This document shows, one piece after another, positions 63,979 through 64,000 of a stretch of DNA of 64,000 bases (position 1 is the stretch's first letter; the number at the start of each line of letters is the position of its first letter). Under the pieces are notes generated by a model. That model saw only the letters and a list, made by a program, of their open reading frames with translations. It had not been told where the DNA came from and ran no database searches. The stretch comes from Mesorhizobium sp. CA14. GTDB taxonomy: Bacteria > Pseudomonadota > Alphaproteobacteria > Rhizobiales > Rhizobiaceae. The translations under genes were made by a program, and so were the position numbers. Where the stretch lies: positions 62,001-126,000 of the forward strand of contig NZ_JAIUHR010000005.1 of NCBI RefSeq assembly GCF_020165195.1. Reading direction: 5' to 3'.

Positions 63979-64000
63979 GTATTCCGTCCCGGGGAAGGCG

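Overview
The window reads as a chromosomal segment of an alphaproteobacterium of the order Hyphomicrobiales, most like Mesorhizobium. The evidence is high GC, several small families that are common there (DUF982, DUF768-like, DUF3606-like, DUF6894-like), HWE/HisKA_2 histidine kinases with single receivers, and general-stress (EcfG-type) promoter matches. This placement comes from gene content; no database was searched.

Layout. (a) 1-21.5 kb is accessory and partly decayed. It has a transposase tail at the left edge, an intact glycosyltransferase plus glycogen-debranching-like pair (2.8-6.3 kb), many small rhizobial proteins, an amidase, a stand-alone SIR2-domain protein, and about a dozen genes broken by frameshifts, stops or deletions: a P-loop protein, KTSC, SRAP/YedK without its catalytic Cys, a collagen-like protein, a J-domain protein, EamA, MarR and DUF768. 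(b) 18.9-27 kb and 39.9-49.6 kb are stress regions: a general-stress-protein-17M-like protein, DUF4142, manganese catalase, YciE/YciF ferritin-like protein, DUF3618, a holin-like protein, an iron-permease-like protein, and two HWE kinase/receiver pairs. (c) 27.1-35.5 kb is a sugar or sugar-acid module: a six-gene minus-strand array (FadR-type regulator, GMC oxidoreductase, YtfQ-R-T-YjfF-like ABC importer) divergent from a mandelate-racemase/enolase-family dehydratase, with a repeated 11-bp candidate operator between them. (d) 36.1-39.5 kb is pqqABCDE, including the 31-residue pqqA. (e) 49.6-53.3 kb is a four-gene plus-strand operon of the PQQ-dependent-catabolism ABC type (binding protein, beta-propeller, ATPase, permease). 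It meets, stop codon to stop codon, a ten-gene minus-strand operon (62.6 to 53.3 kb): haem-binding HbpS/GlcG-like protein, XoxF-like PQQ alcohol dehydrogenase with the lanthanide-type Asp-Tyr-Asp motif, XoxJ-like binding protein, lipoprotein cytochrome c, a caa3-type oxidase (subunits II, I, III), a small membrane protein, CtaG, and a membrane-anchored cytochrome c.

How it fits together. The pqq genes would make the cofactor for the XoxF-like enzyme. The enzyme's electrons could pass through the operon's own cytochromes c to its own caa3 oxidase, so almost a whole periplasmic alcohol-to-oxygen chain is encoded in one transcript, with a dedicated transporter facing it. Ten exact matches to GGAAC-N16-NGTT lie just upstream of genes, including the glycosyltransferase, both signalling loci, catalase, YciE/YciF and the xox operon itself. 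This suggests that much of the window belongs to the general stress response. No tRNA, rRNA, CRISPR array or intact insertion sequence was seen.
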